Source of the DNA: an uncultured Microscilla sp. | GTDB lineage: Bacteria > Bacteroidota > Bacteroidia > Cytophagales > Microscillaceae | Assembly: GCF_947493425.1 (NCBI RefSeq) | Contig: NZ_CANLRP010000042.1 | Span: 1-51,762 of the forward strand | Direction: 5' to 3' | Length of the DNA stretch: 51,762 nucleotides | Shown: positions 17,803 through 26,931 of the stretch, piece after piece | How the letters are laid out: each line of letters begins with the position of its first letter | Numbering within the stretch: position 1 is the stretch's first letter | Translations under genes and position numbers: made by a program | The notes under the pieces: model-generated | Seen by the model: the letters and a program-made list of their open reading frames with translations, nothing else | What the model was told of the DNA's origin: nothing | Database searches by the model: none

Positions 17803-18498
17803 ATGAAAGTATTTGTATGCTATTTTTTGTATTGGAGCCTGTGGATGGCTTGTTTTACGGCAAAAGCGCAAACTACCCAACAACAATTTGTACAACACCT
17901 GAGAGACTATCAGGTAATGGTGGCAAAGCAGTATATCAAAGAAAGTGGTGGAATGTTGCCCGACACTACTTCACCTGCTTTGCTTATTGCGAACGAAAAA
18001 ATAGGAATATTTGCCAAAATGAACAGCCAAACAGCAGAGTTTATATTGGGTGGCCGCCCTTATGCTTACAAAGTGCAGGTAGTACAATGGGCAACCTCAA
18101 AGGGCAAAAAGTTTTGGACAGTTATTCGCCACCTGGCAAATTACGGAGAACCATCTAAACCTATTCGTTTCAAGGATTTTAAAATTATTGATCTTCAGTT
18201 TAGAAACATCAAAGCTCAAGTGTTGCCCAAAACTACCTTGGCACGTTGGCAACAAGCTTATGAAGCGGGCATTAAGAAAAATTGCGACAATTATAAGGGA
18301 CAAAAAATAGGTTCGCTGGATGATCCTGTTGCTGAAACTATGACCTTGTCGCTGGGGTATGGAGGAACTACAAACGATCGGGCAATGTCTTTTACGGTAC
18401 AATTGCGTTATAAAACTCGCTACACAGTGTGTACATTGTTTATGGGCGAATTGATGTTTAACAAGACAAAAGGTATATTTGAATTTAAAGCATATTGA
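17803..18498 (+). CDS. exported protein of unknown function
   Basis: 231 residues. The N-terminus MKVFVCYFLYWSLWMACF followed by TAKAQ is a signal peptide. The mature part has no motif that I recognise; it is alpha/beta-like with a block WTVIRHLANYGEPSKPIRFKD and ends in alternating strands (TVQLRYKTRYTVCTLFMGEL), which could be a beta-sandwich. The ATG at 17803 is preferred because it directly gives the signal peptide. It ends 24 bases before fecR on the same strand and may be co-transcribed with it and the TonB receptor, which would place it with uptake or signalling at the envelope. That link is inferred from spacing only. Confidence 0.7.
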   Translation: MKVFVCYFLYWSLWMACFTAKAQTTQQQFVQHLRDYQVMVAKQYIKESGGMLPDTTSPALLIANEKIGIFAKMNSQTAEFILGGRPYAYKVQVVQWATSKGKKFWTVIRHLANYGEPSKPIRFKDFKIIDLQFRNIKAQVLPKTTLARWQQAYEAGIKKNCDNYKGQKIGSLDDPVAETMTLSLGYGGTTNDRAMSFTVQLRYKTRYTVCTLFMGELMFNKTKGIFEFKAY

Positions 18499-18522
18499 TC
18501 TATTTAAAAACTGTAATATATC

Positions 18523-19494
18523 ATGGAGGATAGGGATGAGTTGTTAGCGAGGTATTTTTCGGGGGAAGCCACCGCTGATGAGCAGGAGAAAGCAGCAGCC
18601 TGGCTAAAAAAACACCCACAAGAAGGGCAAATACTCAAAGAAGCCTGGGAGGTGAGTACAGTACCTACATTTGCTCCAGACGTAAACCTTGCCTGGAGCC
18701 AAGTACAAAACAAAATAACCCTTGCTCAGGATAAAAAAACCAAGCTTAGAAGCTTTCCTGTGCGTTGGGCAGTAGCAGCAATGTTGGTGTTGACATTAGG
18801 GGTTACCTGGTGGATATTGACTGACAAAAATACGGGTAGTTGGCTTACCAAAGAGGTGCAAAACAAACAAACTACTCCCTTGTTATTAAGCGATGGCACC
18901 AAGGTATGGCTCAACCAACAAACCAAACTGCGTTATCCTTCGTCTTTTGATGCCACTCAGCGCGAAGTATTTCTTGAGGGTGAAGCCTTTTTTGAGGTAA
19001 AGTCCAACGCACAAAAACCTTTTGTGGTGCATGCAGCAAAAACTACTACCCAGGTATTGGGAACATCATTTAATGTAAAATCGCTTGCCAACGAAGCCAG
19101 TATAGCGGTAACTGTAACTTCGGGTAAGGTGGCTTTTTTTGCCAATGCTTATCCCGATAAACGGCTAGTGTTGAATAAAAATCAACAAGGAATATTTGAC
19201 AATACTACCCAGGCTTTGACAAAAAGTACTCGTTATGATGGCAACTTACTTGCTTGGAAAACAGGCATATTGCGTTTTGAGCGGGCTTCTTTGGCAGAAG
19301 TAGCCACAGTATTGAGTAAATACTATAATAAAACCATTAAAATAGAGAATAAAACACTCCGCAATTGCGTATTGACTACCACGCTTGAGAAATTGTCGTT
19401 AAAAGAGGCTATAGAAGTGATAGCTCTCACTCTTAATATTGAATATACCATCGCAACTCAGCAAGTTGTGTTGAAAGGAAAAGCTTGTAAATAG
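18523..19494 (+). CDS. FecR-family anti-sigma factor
   Basis: 323 residues. The cytoplasmic N-terminal anti-sigma part has the family pattern LLARYFSGEATADEQEKAAAW. One transmembrane helix follows (AVAAMLVLTLGVTWWIL, about 87-103), then the periplasmic FecR domain (about 115-210: LSDGTKVWLNQQTKLRYPS, VFLEGEAFFEVK, VLGTSFNVKS) and a C-terminal DUF4974/STN-like domain. In the phylum it relays a signal from the downstream TonB receptor to an ECF sigma factor. The receptor follows 53 bases downstream, but no sigma gene lies upstream, where a protein of unknown function stands instead. Confidence 0.93.
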   Translation: MEDRDELLARYFSGEATADEQEKAAAWLKKHPQEGQILKEAWEVSTVPTFAPDVNLAWSQVQNKITLAQDKKTKLRSFPVRWAVAAMLVLTLGVTWWILTDKNTGSWLTKEVQNKQTTPLLLSDGTKVWLNQQTKLRYPSSFDATQREVFLEGEAFFEVKSNAQKPFVVHAAKTTTQVLGTSFNVKSLANEASIAVTVTSGKVAFFANAYPDKRLVLNKNQQGIFDNTTQALTKSTRYDGNLLAWKTGILRFERASLAEVATVLSKYYNKTIKIENKTLRNCVLTTTLEKLSLKEAIEVIALTLNIEYTIATQQVVLKGKACK

Positions 19495-19547
19495 TTAGTC
19501 AAGAAGCAAGTAAATTCCATTATATCAGACTGAATTTTATTAGAAAA

Positions 19548-22199
19548 ATGCCTAAGTTGTACCTGACTGTTTTTGTCTTATTGGTTTTTTTGGGGGAGGC
19601 ATCAGGGCAACCTTCTACCCTTTTGCAAACCCCCGTTCAGCTAGAACCAAGGCAGTATACCATTGCTCAATTGCTCAAGCAAATCAATGATCAAACTGGA
19701 GTACATTTTTCTTACAGCCGCTCTTTAAACACTGCCGAAAAAGTGTTGTTTACTAATAAAACACTTTCTATCAAGCAAATAGTAGATCAGATGCTTGCCC
19801 CACAAAAGCTAAAATATTTGCTCAAGGGTAAAATGATTATCATAAGAAAAAGCTTTCCCAAAACAGCTCCTCCTACAGGTGCAACAGCTTCGCGCACCAT
19901 TCAAAATAGTTTTTATACGATCAGTGGTACCATCACCGACCAATCAAATGGAGAGGCGTTGATTGGAGCTACTGTGTATATACCTTCTCTGGGCAAGGGA
20001 ATAGCTACCAATAGTTATGGCTTTTTTGCGCTTAGGCTGGCTCCTGGCAAATACAAGGTACAAGTGTCTTACATTGGTTTTCAGAGCAAGCATTACCAGA
20101 TAAACCTGGAAGCCTCTAAAACCTTGAATGTGGAATTACCTGTGGACAAAAACGAACTTGCCACGGTAGTCATTACTGATCGGGGCATCAACGAACACAT
20201 CACAAGCCTGGAGGTGAGCACGAACCGCCTGAACATAGAAGAAATAAAAAGCATGCCGGCTTTTTTGGGCGAAGTAGATGTACTACAGAGCATCAGGGCA
20301 TTGCCCGGAGTAAGTAGCATAGGAGAGGGAGCTTCAGGTTTTAATGTAAGAGGAGGAGCCGCTGACCAAAACCTAATATTGCTCGATGAAGCCATTGTAT
20401 ACAATTCGGCGCATTTGCTAGGTTTGTTCTCAGTATTTAACCCTCATTCGGTAAAAGATGTGAAAATCTATAAAGGTGCCATTCCGCCCAATTATGGTGG
20501 CCGCTTATCATCGGTGTTGGACATTCGCCAAAAAGAAGGCAATACCAAAAGGTTTAGCGGAGAAGGAGGGGTGGGTTTTGTTACTTCACGACTCCTGCTG
20601 GAAACGCCCATTGTCAAAGACAAAAGTGCGTTGTTGGTGGCAGCCCGCCGTTCTTATGCCGACTTGTTTCTTAAACTTTCCAGTGATCAGGACATACGAG
20701 ATACCCAGTTGTATTTTTATGACTTCAACCTGAAGTTTAATTATGCAATTGACAAAAAAAACCGACTATATGTCTCAGGGTATTTGGGGAGAGATGTAGC
20801 CAAAATTGGGAAACTGTTTTCGTTTTCGTGGGGCAACCGTACTGCCACACTTCGGTGGAACCATTTATTTAACAGCCAATTGTTTTCCAATGTAAGTTTG
20901 GTTTTCAGCGATTATAACTATAAGCTGGGGGTGTCATCAGCAGCTACAAACGGTTTGGGGTTCGAATGGGTGGCAGGTATTTCCAGTTATCAACTTAAAA
21001 ACGATCTTACCTGGTTTATCAACCCTCGGCACACCCTCGATTTTGGTATAAGTGGCATAGGATACTATTTTCAACCAGGGCAAGTAGATTCTGAAACCAG
21101 CTCAGTAAAAACTGCCAGCGAAAGGGCGCTGGAAACAGCCATTTATGCCAATTACAAGCAACAAATCAACAAAAAACTAACTTTAAGTTATGGCGTGCGT
21201 TTGTCTGCTTTTTTGAGTTTGGGCGAGCGTAATGTACGCACTTACCTGCCTGGGCAACCGCGCCGCGATGCAACAGTGATTGGACAAAGGCGGTATGGCA
21301 ATAATGAGGTAGTCGCCAATTATTGGGGGCTAGAACCTCGCCTGAGCCTCCGTTGGCAGTTTAAACCCAAAACTGCCCTCAAAGCCAGCTATGCCCGCAA
21401 TCGTCAATACATTCACTTGGTATCTAACACTACTGCTCCTCTGCCCACTGATATTTGGAAATCGTCTGATCCTTATGTTCGCCCACTCACCTCAGACCAG
21501 GTAGCATTGGGTATATTTCACGCTATAGCTTCGCCTGCGCTTGAGTTGTCGGCAGAGGTGTATTACAAAAAAATGTACGGCTTGATTGATTACCGAAACG
21601 GAGTAAACCTGTTGTTGAACGAATACCTTGAAACGGAGTTGTTAAGTGGCGATGGGCGCGCCTATGGACTAGAACTGATGGTAAGAAAAAATACAGGGAA
21701 ATTTCGTGGTTGGTTAAGTTATACTTTGGCGAGATCTGAGCGTAAAATAGACAGTGATTTTCCGGAAGATAGAATCAACAACGGGGCGTATTATCCAGCA
21801 GACTATGACAGAACCCACTTATTGAACCTGACTACTACTTATGATTTTAACAAAAGAGTAAGCCTTTCGGCAAATTTTACCCTGAGCACGGGACGCCCGG
21901 TGACTTTTCCGAGTGCTAAGTATCAGTTTATGGGTTCTACCGTGCTAGACTATAGCACCCGCAACCAAAACCGAATCCCCAGTTATCACCGACTAGACCT
22001 TTCTTTGACCTGCAAGGGCAAACCCAAGCGTAAGCGACGTTGGAAGGGAGAGTGGGTTTTTTCGGTGTATAATGTGTATGCACGCAGAAATGCTTACTCG
22101 ATCTATTTTATAGGAGATGGCACTGCCCAAAACGAAGCGACCCGTCTCTCTATTTTGGGAGGGTTGTTTCCCTCTATTACTTATAATTTCAAGTTTTAG
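19548..22199 (+). CDS. TonB-dependent transducer-type receptor (STN + carboxypeptidase-like + plug + barrel)
   Basis: 883 residues. In order: a signal peptide (about 1-20), an STN signalling domain (about 37-100, LKQINDQTGVHFSYSRSL), a carboxypeptidase-regulatory-like domain (about 125-205, GTITDQSNGEALIGATVYI), a plug (about 225-350, IRALPGVSSIGEGASGFNVR then GGAADQNLILLDEAIVYNS) and an outer-membrane beta-barrel ending in ITYNFKF with a terminal aromatic. The STN domain means it signals to FecR, whose gene is directly upstream. There is no SusD-like gene downstream, so it belongs to the receptor class without a SusD lid. The substrate is unknown. The start at 19548 gives the signal peptide. 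Confidence 0.93.
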   Translation: MPKLYLTVFVLLVFLGEASGQPSTLLQTPVQLEPRQYTIAQLLKQINDQTGVHFSYSRSLNTAEKVLFTNKTLSIKQIVDQMLAPQKLKYLLKGKMIIIRKSFPKTAPPTGATASRTIQNSFYTISGTITDQSNGEALIGATVYIPSLGKGIATNSYGFFALRLAPGKYKVQVSYIGFQSKHYQINLEASKTLNVELPVDKNELATVVITDRGINEHITSLEVSTNRLNIEEIKSMPAFLGEVDVLQSIRALPGVSSIGEGASGFNVRGGAADQNLILLDEAIVYNSAHLLGLFSVFNPHSVKDVKIYKGAIPPNYGGRLSSVLDIRQKEGNTKRFSGEGGVGFVTSRLLLETPIVKDKSALLVAARRSYADLFLKLSSDQDIRDTQLYFYDFNLKFNYAIDKKNRLYVSGYLGRDVAKIGKLFSFSWGNRTATLRWNHLFNSQLFSNVSLVFSDYNYKLGVSSAATNGLGFEWVAGISSYQLKNDLTWFINPRHTLDFGISGIGYYFQPGQVDSETSSVKTASERALETAIYANYKQQINKKLTLSYGVRLSAFLSLGERNVRTYLPGQPRRDATVIGQRRYGNNEVVANYWGLEPRLSLRWQFKPKTALKASYARNRQYIHLVSNTTAPLPTDIWKSSDPYVRPLTSDQVALGIFHAIASPALELSAEVYYKKMYGLIDYRNGVNLLLNEYLETELLSGDGRAYGLELMVRKNTGKFRGWLSYTLARSERKIDSDFPEDRINNGAYYPADYDRTHLLNLTTTYDFNKRVSLSANFTLSTGRPVTFPSAKYQFMGSTVLDYSTRNQNRIPSYHRLDLSLTCKGKPKRKRRWKGEWVFSVYNVYARRNAYSIYFIGDGTAQNEATRLSILGGLFPSITYNFKF

Positions 22200-22320
22200 A
22201 GAGAGGTGCCTCAACCCAGCCCTTGTTGGTCATAAGTATCGTGAGGCAGAACCAAATATCTCTTGTAATTGTCATATTGTAAGTGAGTGATCCTTACTTG
22301 TAGCCTGAGGGCTAATTTTG

Positions 22321-22665
22321 TTACTCTTTAGTTTGTTTCTTGTCGCAGCTTGTCTTTCGTTGTGAAATATAAGTGTCCCAGCCTTTACAGAAAAAAAAGT
22401 CTTGTGTAACATTGATGGGTAGGGGTAACTTTTGAGCTTCAGGGTGTCGGTGAAAGTAGACATGGCACCTTTCAAGCTCTTGGCAAAGACAAACAGTATT
22501 GCGACTACTGTCGAATTCTTTGATCAGTTTTTTTAGTTGTAACAACCTTTTTTCAATATCAGTAGAGGAGGTTTTGTATCCTCTTTTTTGTTTTTCTATT
22601 TCCTGGTGTAAATACACCCTTTGATAAGCTTTGATAACTTCTTGTTTTAATAGAACAATGTTCAT
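22321..22665 (-). CDS. small protein of unknown function
   Basis: 114 residues from the ATG at 22665; the frame extends upstream to 22713 but without support. The protein is helical and basic, with a likely coiled coil (QEVIKAYQRVYLHQEIEKQK, then DIEKRLLQLKKLIKEF), four cysteines (VCLCQELERC and FFFCKGWD) and a histidine-rich turn HVYFHRHPEAQ. The Cys/His spacing could hold a metal but matches no family that I know. There is no signal peptide. It stands alone, convergent with the receptor gene. It is real by length and codon pattern, but unproven. Confidence 0.5.
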   Translation of the reverse strand: MNIVLLKQEVIKAYQRVYLHQEIEKQKRGYKTSSTDIEKRLLQLKKLIKEFDSSRNTVCLCQELERCHVYFHRHPEAQKLPLPINVTQDFFFCKGWDTYISQRKTSCDKKQTKE

Positions 22666-22885
22666 ACGATTATAAATTTTTGTCAAAAATGCCTGATGAA
22701 AGACCCATAGCATGTGCCTAATTTTAGCTGGTCTTTTACTAACAAAGAGACAAAACCGCTCATTTTAACCCTTAAAGCATACAAGTTTTTTTGTTAAAAT
22801 GAAGAAAATACAATTAAATAAATATGTAAGCATTTGATTATTAATTATTTAAAGATTAGTAGAATAGTGAGGTTTTTATATGGAG

Positions 22886-23060
22886 TGGTACCGTCATCGC
22901 CTCAGCTCGTGTCTCCACGAGCTGATCGAAACCTTCAAAAATAATGTTCCCAGGTGCTGTGGTGAGGCGATTTAGCTTTGTTGAACACCAATATACATCG
23001 GTATCTAAGCACTAGTAAACTCGGTTGTGGAGACACAAACCGAGGCGAAAAAAATAGTAG
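22886..23060. repeat. intergenic inverted-repeat region with CCGATATACATCGG-like module
   Basis: GTCATCGCCTCAGCTCGTG at the left and GGAGACACAAACCGAGGCG at the right face each other. The middle AATATACATCGGTATCTAAG matches the insertion found inside the CAATA element at 29558-29613. GCTCGTGTCTCCACGAGC is a strong inner hairpin. The rest of the gap 22666-23148 shows no gene. Confidence 0.5.
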
Positions 23061-23148
23061 GGTAGAGTACAAGCTACTGAGAGCAGTTGCACAAAAATAA
23101 TAATTTTACGCAAAATCGGGTGAGAAAATAATTGTTTGATAGTATAGG

Positions 23149-23919
23149 CTAAAACTGTAGTCTGAAATGCTGTACCGGTTGATTTTTCCTGAAAAAAATC
23201 AATCCTACCCTAAATAAGTCGATGCTAAGGGTTACTTCAGGGTGTTGTCTGATAGTTTGCCAGGCTTGTTGCATTTCTGCCGACCAGTAGATGTCGTCAA
23301 ACACAAAGATGCTGTTTTCGTGTGCCTGAGCCAGGCAAAGCTCAAAATATTGTAGGGTGGGTGTGTAGCGATGGTTGGCATCAAAAAATACAAAGTCGAG
23401 CAGGGGCAGGGTATCTAATATTACAGGCAGTGTATGGTCAATATTGCCTTCAGCCACGTGAATGCGGTGACCATTGCTTTGGCCAAAGTTTTGCCGAGCA
23501 ATGGCAGCTATATTGGGGCAGCCTTCCAGCGTGGTAATATGAGCATTGGGGTTGGCTTGAGCAAGGTACAGGGTATTGATACCCAACGATGTGCCCAACT
23601 CTACGATGGTTTTAGGTTGAAACTTACGGACAAGTTTGAAAAGTAATTGACTGGTTTTACGATTAGAAACAGCGTACCGGGCAATTTGGCTCACTTTACG
23701 TGTGTTGTTAGCGCTTTTTCTAGAGCCTGCTCCCAAATCTTTGATGGTAATAGGCTGATGATTTTTGAGCAAACTCTTTCTTAGCTGTTCTATAGGTATA
23801 AAATCACGGTATTTTGTTGAGGATTTAATCGTTTGAGTATATAACTCAAACACAAAAGGTGAATGTACCGAACGTACTGTTTTTGCCGTAACTAAATGGC
23901 GTAAATATTCTTTTATCAA
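23149..23919 (-). CDS. class I SAM-dependent methyltransferase
   Basis: 256 residues. A Rossmann methyltransferase core starts near residue 105: IVELGTSLGINTLYLAQA is the SAM-binding motif I, ITTLEGCPNIAAIARQNF contains the acidic end of strand 2, and LDFVFFDANHRYTPTLQYFE with FVFDDIYWS resembles O-methyltransferase (Methyltransf_24) metal or catalytic loops. The first 100 residues (YLRHLVTAKTVRSVHSPFVF) are conserved in Bacteroidota members with no known role. The substrate is unknown. It begins 17 bases after the apaG stop on the same strand, so the two form an operon. Confidence 0.85.
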   Translation of the reverse strand: MIKEYLRHLVTAKTVRSVHSPFVFELYTQTIKSSTKYRDFIPIEQLRKSLLKNHQPITIKDLGAGSRKSANNTRKVSQIARYAVSNRKTSQLLFKLVRKFQPKTIVELGTSLGINTLYLAQANPNAHITTLEGCPNIAAIARQNFGQSNGHRIHVAEGNIDHTLPVILDTLPLLDFVFFDANHRYTPTLQYFELCLAQAHENSIFVFDDIYWSAEMQQAWQTIRQHPEVTLSIDLFRVGLIFFRKNQPVQHFRLQF

Positions 23920-23936
23920 TGTAAAACGATTTGAGA

Positions 23937-24323
23937 TTAATTAAGCAAATAGGGCAAAATTAACACAAATTCGGGAATTACTACTTTAAATTGTTTACCA
24001 TCTACTACGCGCTCCATCAAATAAGTGCCATTCATTTTGCCAATACCCGTTTTCAGGTTACAGCCAGATACATATTGGTGAGTTTCGCCAGGCTCAAGCA
24101 CAGGCTGTTGACCTACCACTCCTTCGCCTTCGACTTCTTTTTGACTATTGTTAGAATCATATATAAACCAATGTCTGCGAAGCAATTGTACTGTATAGGC
24201 ACTGCAGTTTTCAATGGTAATACGGTAAGTAAATACATAATGCGATTGTCGGGGGCTTGAATAATCTGCCTGATACTCTGTGACAACACTTACCTTTACG
24301 CCATCAGTAATTTGTGTAATCAT
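23937..24323 (-). CDS. apaG: ApaG-domain protein
   Basis: 128 residues, the normal length. It carries the immunoglobulin-like ApaG fold with the signature strands VFTYRITIENCSAYTVQLLR, RHWFIYDSNN and the glycine-rich GEGVVGQQPVLEPGETHQY, then GTYLMERV. Enteric ApaG is linked genetically to cobalt/magnesium efflux; its biochemistry is unclear. It is first in an operon with the methyltransferase gene 17 bases downstream, and is divergent from ung (164 bases apart). Confidence 0.9.
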   Translation of the reverse strand: MITQITDGVKVSVVTEYQADYSSPRQSHYVFTYRITIENCSAYTVQLLRRHWFIYDSNNSQKEVEGEGVVGQQPVLEPGETHQYVSGCNLKTGIGKMNGTYLMERVVDGKQFKVVIPEFVLILPYLLN

Positions 24324-24487
24324 CTTATTATATGGTTAATGTTTGTAAAAATGAGAGAGAGGAATAACATCCTGTATTTTTGAAAACAAAGCTTTTAAAT
24401 ATAGACTTTACTTTTCGATTAGCAAATTTTTTTCCAAAAAAATTGTTTTGTACTTTTAGCCATTAATTTACCTAATAAAAACACTGT

Positions 24488-25144
24488 ATGGACGTAAAAA
24501 TAGCAGATTCCTGGAAGGAAAAATTACAAGAAGAGTTTGAAAAGCCTTATTTCAAGGATTTGGTAGCGTTTGTAAAAGATGAATACCTTAGTCAAACAGT
24601 ATACCCTCCTGGTAATCAGATTTTTAATGCCTTTGATAAATCTCCTTTTGACCAAACGCGTGTGGTAATCATAGGGCAAGATCCTTACCACGGAGCGGGG
24701 CAGGCAAACGGACTTTGTTTTTCGGTGAGCGATGGAGTAAGAATTCCTCCTTCTTTGCGCAATATTTTCAAGGAAATTAACCAGGATTTGGGAAAAGATA
24801 TTCCCAAGTCGGGAAACCTGGAACGTTGGGCAGAGCAAGGAGTATTGCTGTTGAATGCTACTTTGACTGTAAGAGCCAAAACTGCCGGATCGCACCAAAA
24901 CAAAGGCTGGGAGCAGTTTACCGATGCGGTGATCAAGGCCATTTCGGATGAAAAAGAAAATGTAGTGTTTTTGTTGTGGGGAAGATACGCACGTGACAAA
25001 GGTAAAGTGGTAGACCGCGATAAGCATTGTGTGCTTGAGGCTCCTCACCCTTCACCTATGGCAAAAGGCTTTGTGGGATGTCGTCACTTTAGCCGTGCCA
25101 ACGAATTTTTGAAATCCAAGGGATTGGCAGAGATTGATTGGTAG
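24488..25144 (+). CDS. ung: uracil-DNA glycosylase, family 1
   Basis: 218 residues. The catalytic water-activating loop is GQDPYHGAGQANGLCFSV with aspartate 65. LLLNATLTV and VFLLWGRYARDK follow, and the DNA-intercalation loop is HPSPMAKGFVGCRHFSRAN with histidine 187. The usual leucine after HPSP is methionine here, a mild change. It removes uracil from DNA as the first step of base excision repair. The ATG at 24488 is the only sensible start. A terminator hairpin follows the gene. Confidence 0.95.
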   Translation: MDVKIADSWKEKLQEEFEKPYFKDLVAFVKDEYLSQTVYPPGNQIFNAFDKSPFDQTRVVIIGQDPYHGAGQANGLCFSVSDGVRIPPSLRNIFKEINQDLGKDIPKSGNLERWAEQGVLLLNATLTVRAKTAGSHQNKGWEQFTDAVIKAISDEKENVVFLLWGRYARDKGKVVDRDKHCVLEAPHPSPMAKGFVGCRHFSRANEFLKSKGLAEIDW

Positions 25145-25172
25145 TGCAAATAAACTGATAGAATAGCGAGGT

Positions 25173-25201
25173 ACCAAAGGGGCAGTGTTTGCCCTTTTGG
25201 T
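25173..25201 (+). terminator. terminator-like hairpin after ung
   Basis: Stem ACCAAAGGGGCA / TGCCCTTTTGGT with one G-T pair and a short loop, 28 bases after the stop. The T-tract is weak. Confidence 0.6.
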
Positions 25202-25282
25202 GCTTTAGCGCCTGGTGTATTTGTGGAGAGGGAGTGTGATACTCAACCGATGGAGCAACCAATTGTATTGTGATGTTTATGA

Positions 25283-25501
25283 CAATACTCCGCAGTGATT
25301 TTAGCCAAAGTTGACTACTGATTATCAGTAGGTTATGATTTTAAAAACTATTTAATTGTACGTTTAGACCTAAAACTGAAACCCTTTTAAAAATAAAGTA
25401 GGTAAACAATTTTAGTATAAACTACTGATTTACAGGGCTTAATAAGGTAAACATTTACTCGAATCAGCTATGGACTACGGACTAAATACTATGGGCTATT
25501 G
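25283..25501 (+). mobile_element. CAATA-family short element, copy A (219 bp)
   Basis: Starts CAATACTCCGCAGTGATTTT and ends GGGCTATTG, with the 6-bp direct repeat TTATGA outside both ends (25277-25282, 25502-25507). Inside it has a hairpin CTACTGAT/ATCAGTAG, the segment ACTGATTTACAGGGCTTAAT, and three diverged GGACTA units before the right end. It is non-coding. It ends 33 bases before the start codon of the hybrid regulator. Confidence 0.88.
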
Positions 25502-25534
25502 TTATGACGACTCTCGACAATATAAAACAACCTT

Positions 25535-26686
25535 ATGAAAACTTACCGTATTTTAGTAGCAGACGATCAGCCTGGCAATCTCGACACTATTATCAGGTAT
25601 CTGGAAGAATCGTCGGGTATTTACAATATTCTAAATGCCACCAATGGAAAGATAGCTTGCAAAGTAGCCGAAAAAAAACAGCCTGACCTCATTATTATGG
25701 ACTGGGAAATGCCTGTAATGTCGGGGATAGAAGCCATTCGTTACCTTAAGGCACAAGACGTAACCACAGACATTCCTATTATTATGGCTACTGGAGTGAT
25801 GTTGTCGCCTGCCCATTTGAAGGTAGCCCTGGATGCTGGAGCCATTGACTACATCAGAAAACCTATCGAGCGTACCGAATTACTGGCAAGGGTAAACTCT
25901 ATTCTTAAACTTGCTGATTCGTACAAGATGATCAAAGAACAAAATGAGAATATTCAATCAACCAACAAAAGACTTTTGGAGCTCAACTACGAAAAAGATC
26001 AATTGATTCACGTAGTAGCACACGACTTAAAAGTACCCTTGAGTCATATGTCGAGCCTGGTGCATATCATTGACCCTAATGCCGACAACCTGACCGAAAA
26101 ACAAGCGGCATTTCTGCAAATGATCGGGCAGTCATCGGATCGGTTGATTAAACTTATCAATAAGATTTTAGACATAGAAGCCATAGAGTCTAAGAAAGCA
26201 AAGCTGCACATGGAGCCAGTAGATATCAGATTACTGCTAAGGCAGGTATCAGAAGAGTTTACCCACGTAGCCATACGCAAAAACATAGAAATTATTAGTC
26301 AGATTGGCGAAGGTATTGTGTGGGCAGATAAAACCCACCTGACCCAAATACTTGAAAACTTGCTGTCCAATGCAGTTAAATTTTCGCCCAAAAATAGCCA
26401 GGTACAAGTACATTGTGTAGCAGCTGAAGGTAATATAAGGGTAGAAGTGCAAGATCAGGGAAAAGGCGTACTGCCCGAAGAAATGTCTCAGTTATTTATC
26501 AAATACCAAAAACTATCGACGCGTCCCACTGCCGGAGAAAAATCTACTGGCTTGGGGTTGTCTATAGTAAAACAGTATGTAGAGGCAATGCAAGGACGGG
26601 TTTGGTGCGAAAGCACTCCAAAAAAAGGAGCTAAATTTATTGTAGAGTTTGCCCAGCATAACCCCGCGATGCAATCAAACACTTGA
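25535..26686 (+). CDS. soluble hybrid: response-regulator receiver + histidine kinase
   Basis: 383 residues. The receiver domain (about 4-120) has the acidic pair D10-D11, phospho-aspartate D56 in IIMDWEMPVMSG, and K109 in YIRKPIE. The HisKA dimerisation domain (about 152-218) has phospho-histidine 163 in VVAHDLKVPLSHM, and the HATPase domain (about 265-375) has LLSNAVKFSP (N box), VQDQGKGV (G1) and STGLGLSIVK (G2). There are no membrane segments or signal peptide, so it takes its input through the receiver, i.e. it is a cytoplasmic relay kinase whose autophosphorylation is gated by another kinase. No partner is adjacent. The CAATA element lies just upstream and may alter its expression. Confidence 0.93.
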   Translation: MKTYRILVADDQPGNLDTIIRYLEESSGIYNILNATNGKIACKVAEKKQPDLIIMDWEMPVMSGIEAIRYLKAQDVTTDIPIIMATGVMLSPAHLKVALDAGAIDYIRKPIERTELLARVNSILKLADSYKMIKEQNENIQSTNKRLLELNYEKDQLIHVVAHDLKVPLSHMSSLVHIIDPNADNLTEKQAAFLQMIGQSSDRLIKLINKILDIEAIESKKAKLHMEPVDIRLLLRQVSEEFTHVAIRKNIEIISQIGEGIVWADKTHLTQILENLLSNAVKFSPKNSQVQVHCVAAEGNIRVEVQDQGKGVLPEEMSQLFIKYQKLSTRPTAGEKSTGLGLSIVKQYVEAMQGRVWCESTPKKGAKFIVEFAQHNPAMQSNT

Positions 26687-26931
26687 TTGAGTGTTACAAC
26701 CACCCGGTTGGCTGTATAAAGCTACCTTTTGAATGTACGACACAGCAGTAAAGCGAAATATTATCGCTGAAACATGTTTTTTTTCAAAATATCCTACACG
26801 AAGTGCAGTTAGTGTATTCGAACCGTTAAATTTGTTACCTGCTAATATTACATAATTATTAAGTGTTAACCATCGTTTTATGAGTCAACAACTAGTAATT
26901 ATACCTAAGCATAACATATATTTAAAACCGT

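Noticed and set aside
24524..25048. 174-codon minus-strand frame opposite ung
   Set aside because: ung is certain; the frame has no homology to anything and no start context.
25460..25501. GGACTA repeats considered as a small CRISPR-like or iteron array
   Set aside because: Units are 6-14 bases, diverged, with no regular spacers; they are part of the CAATA element right end.
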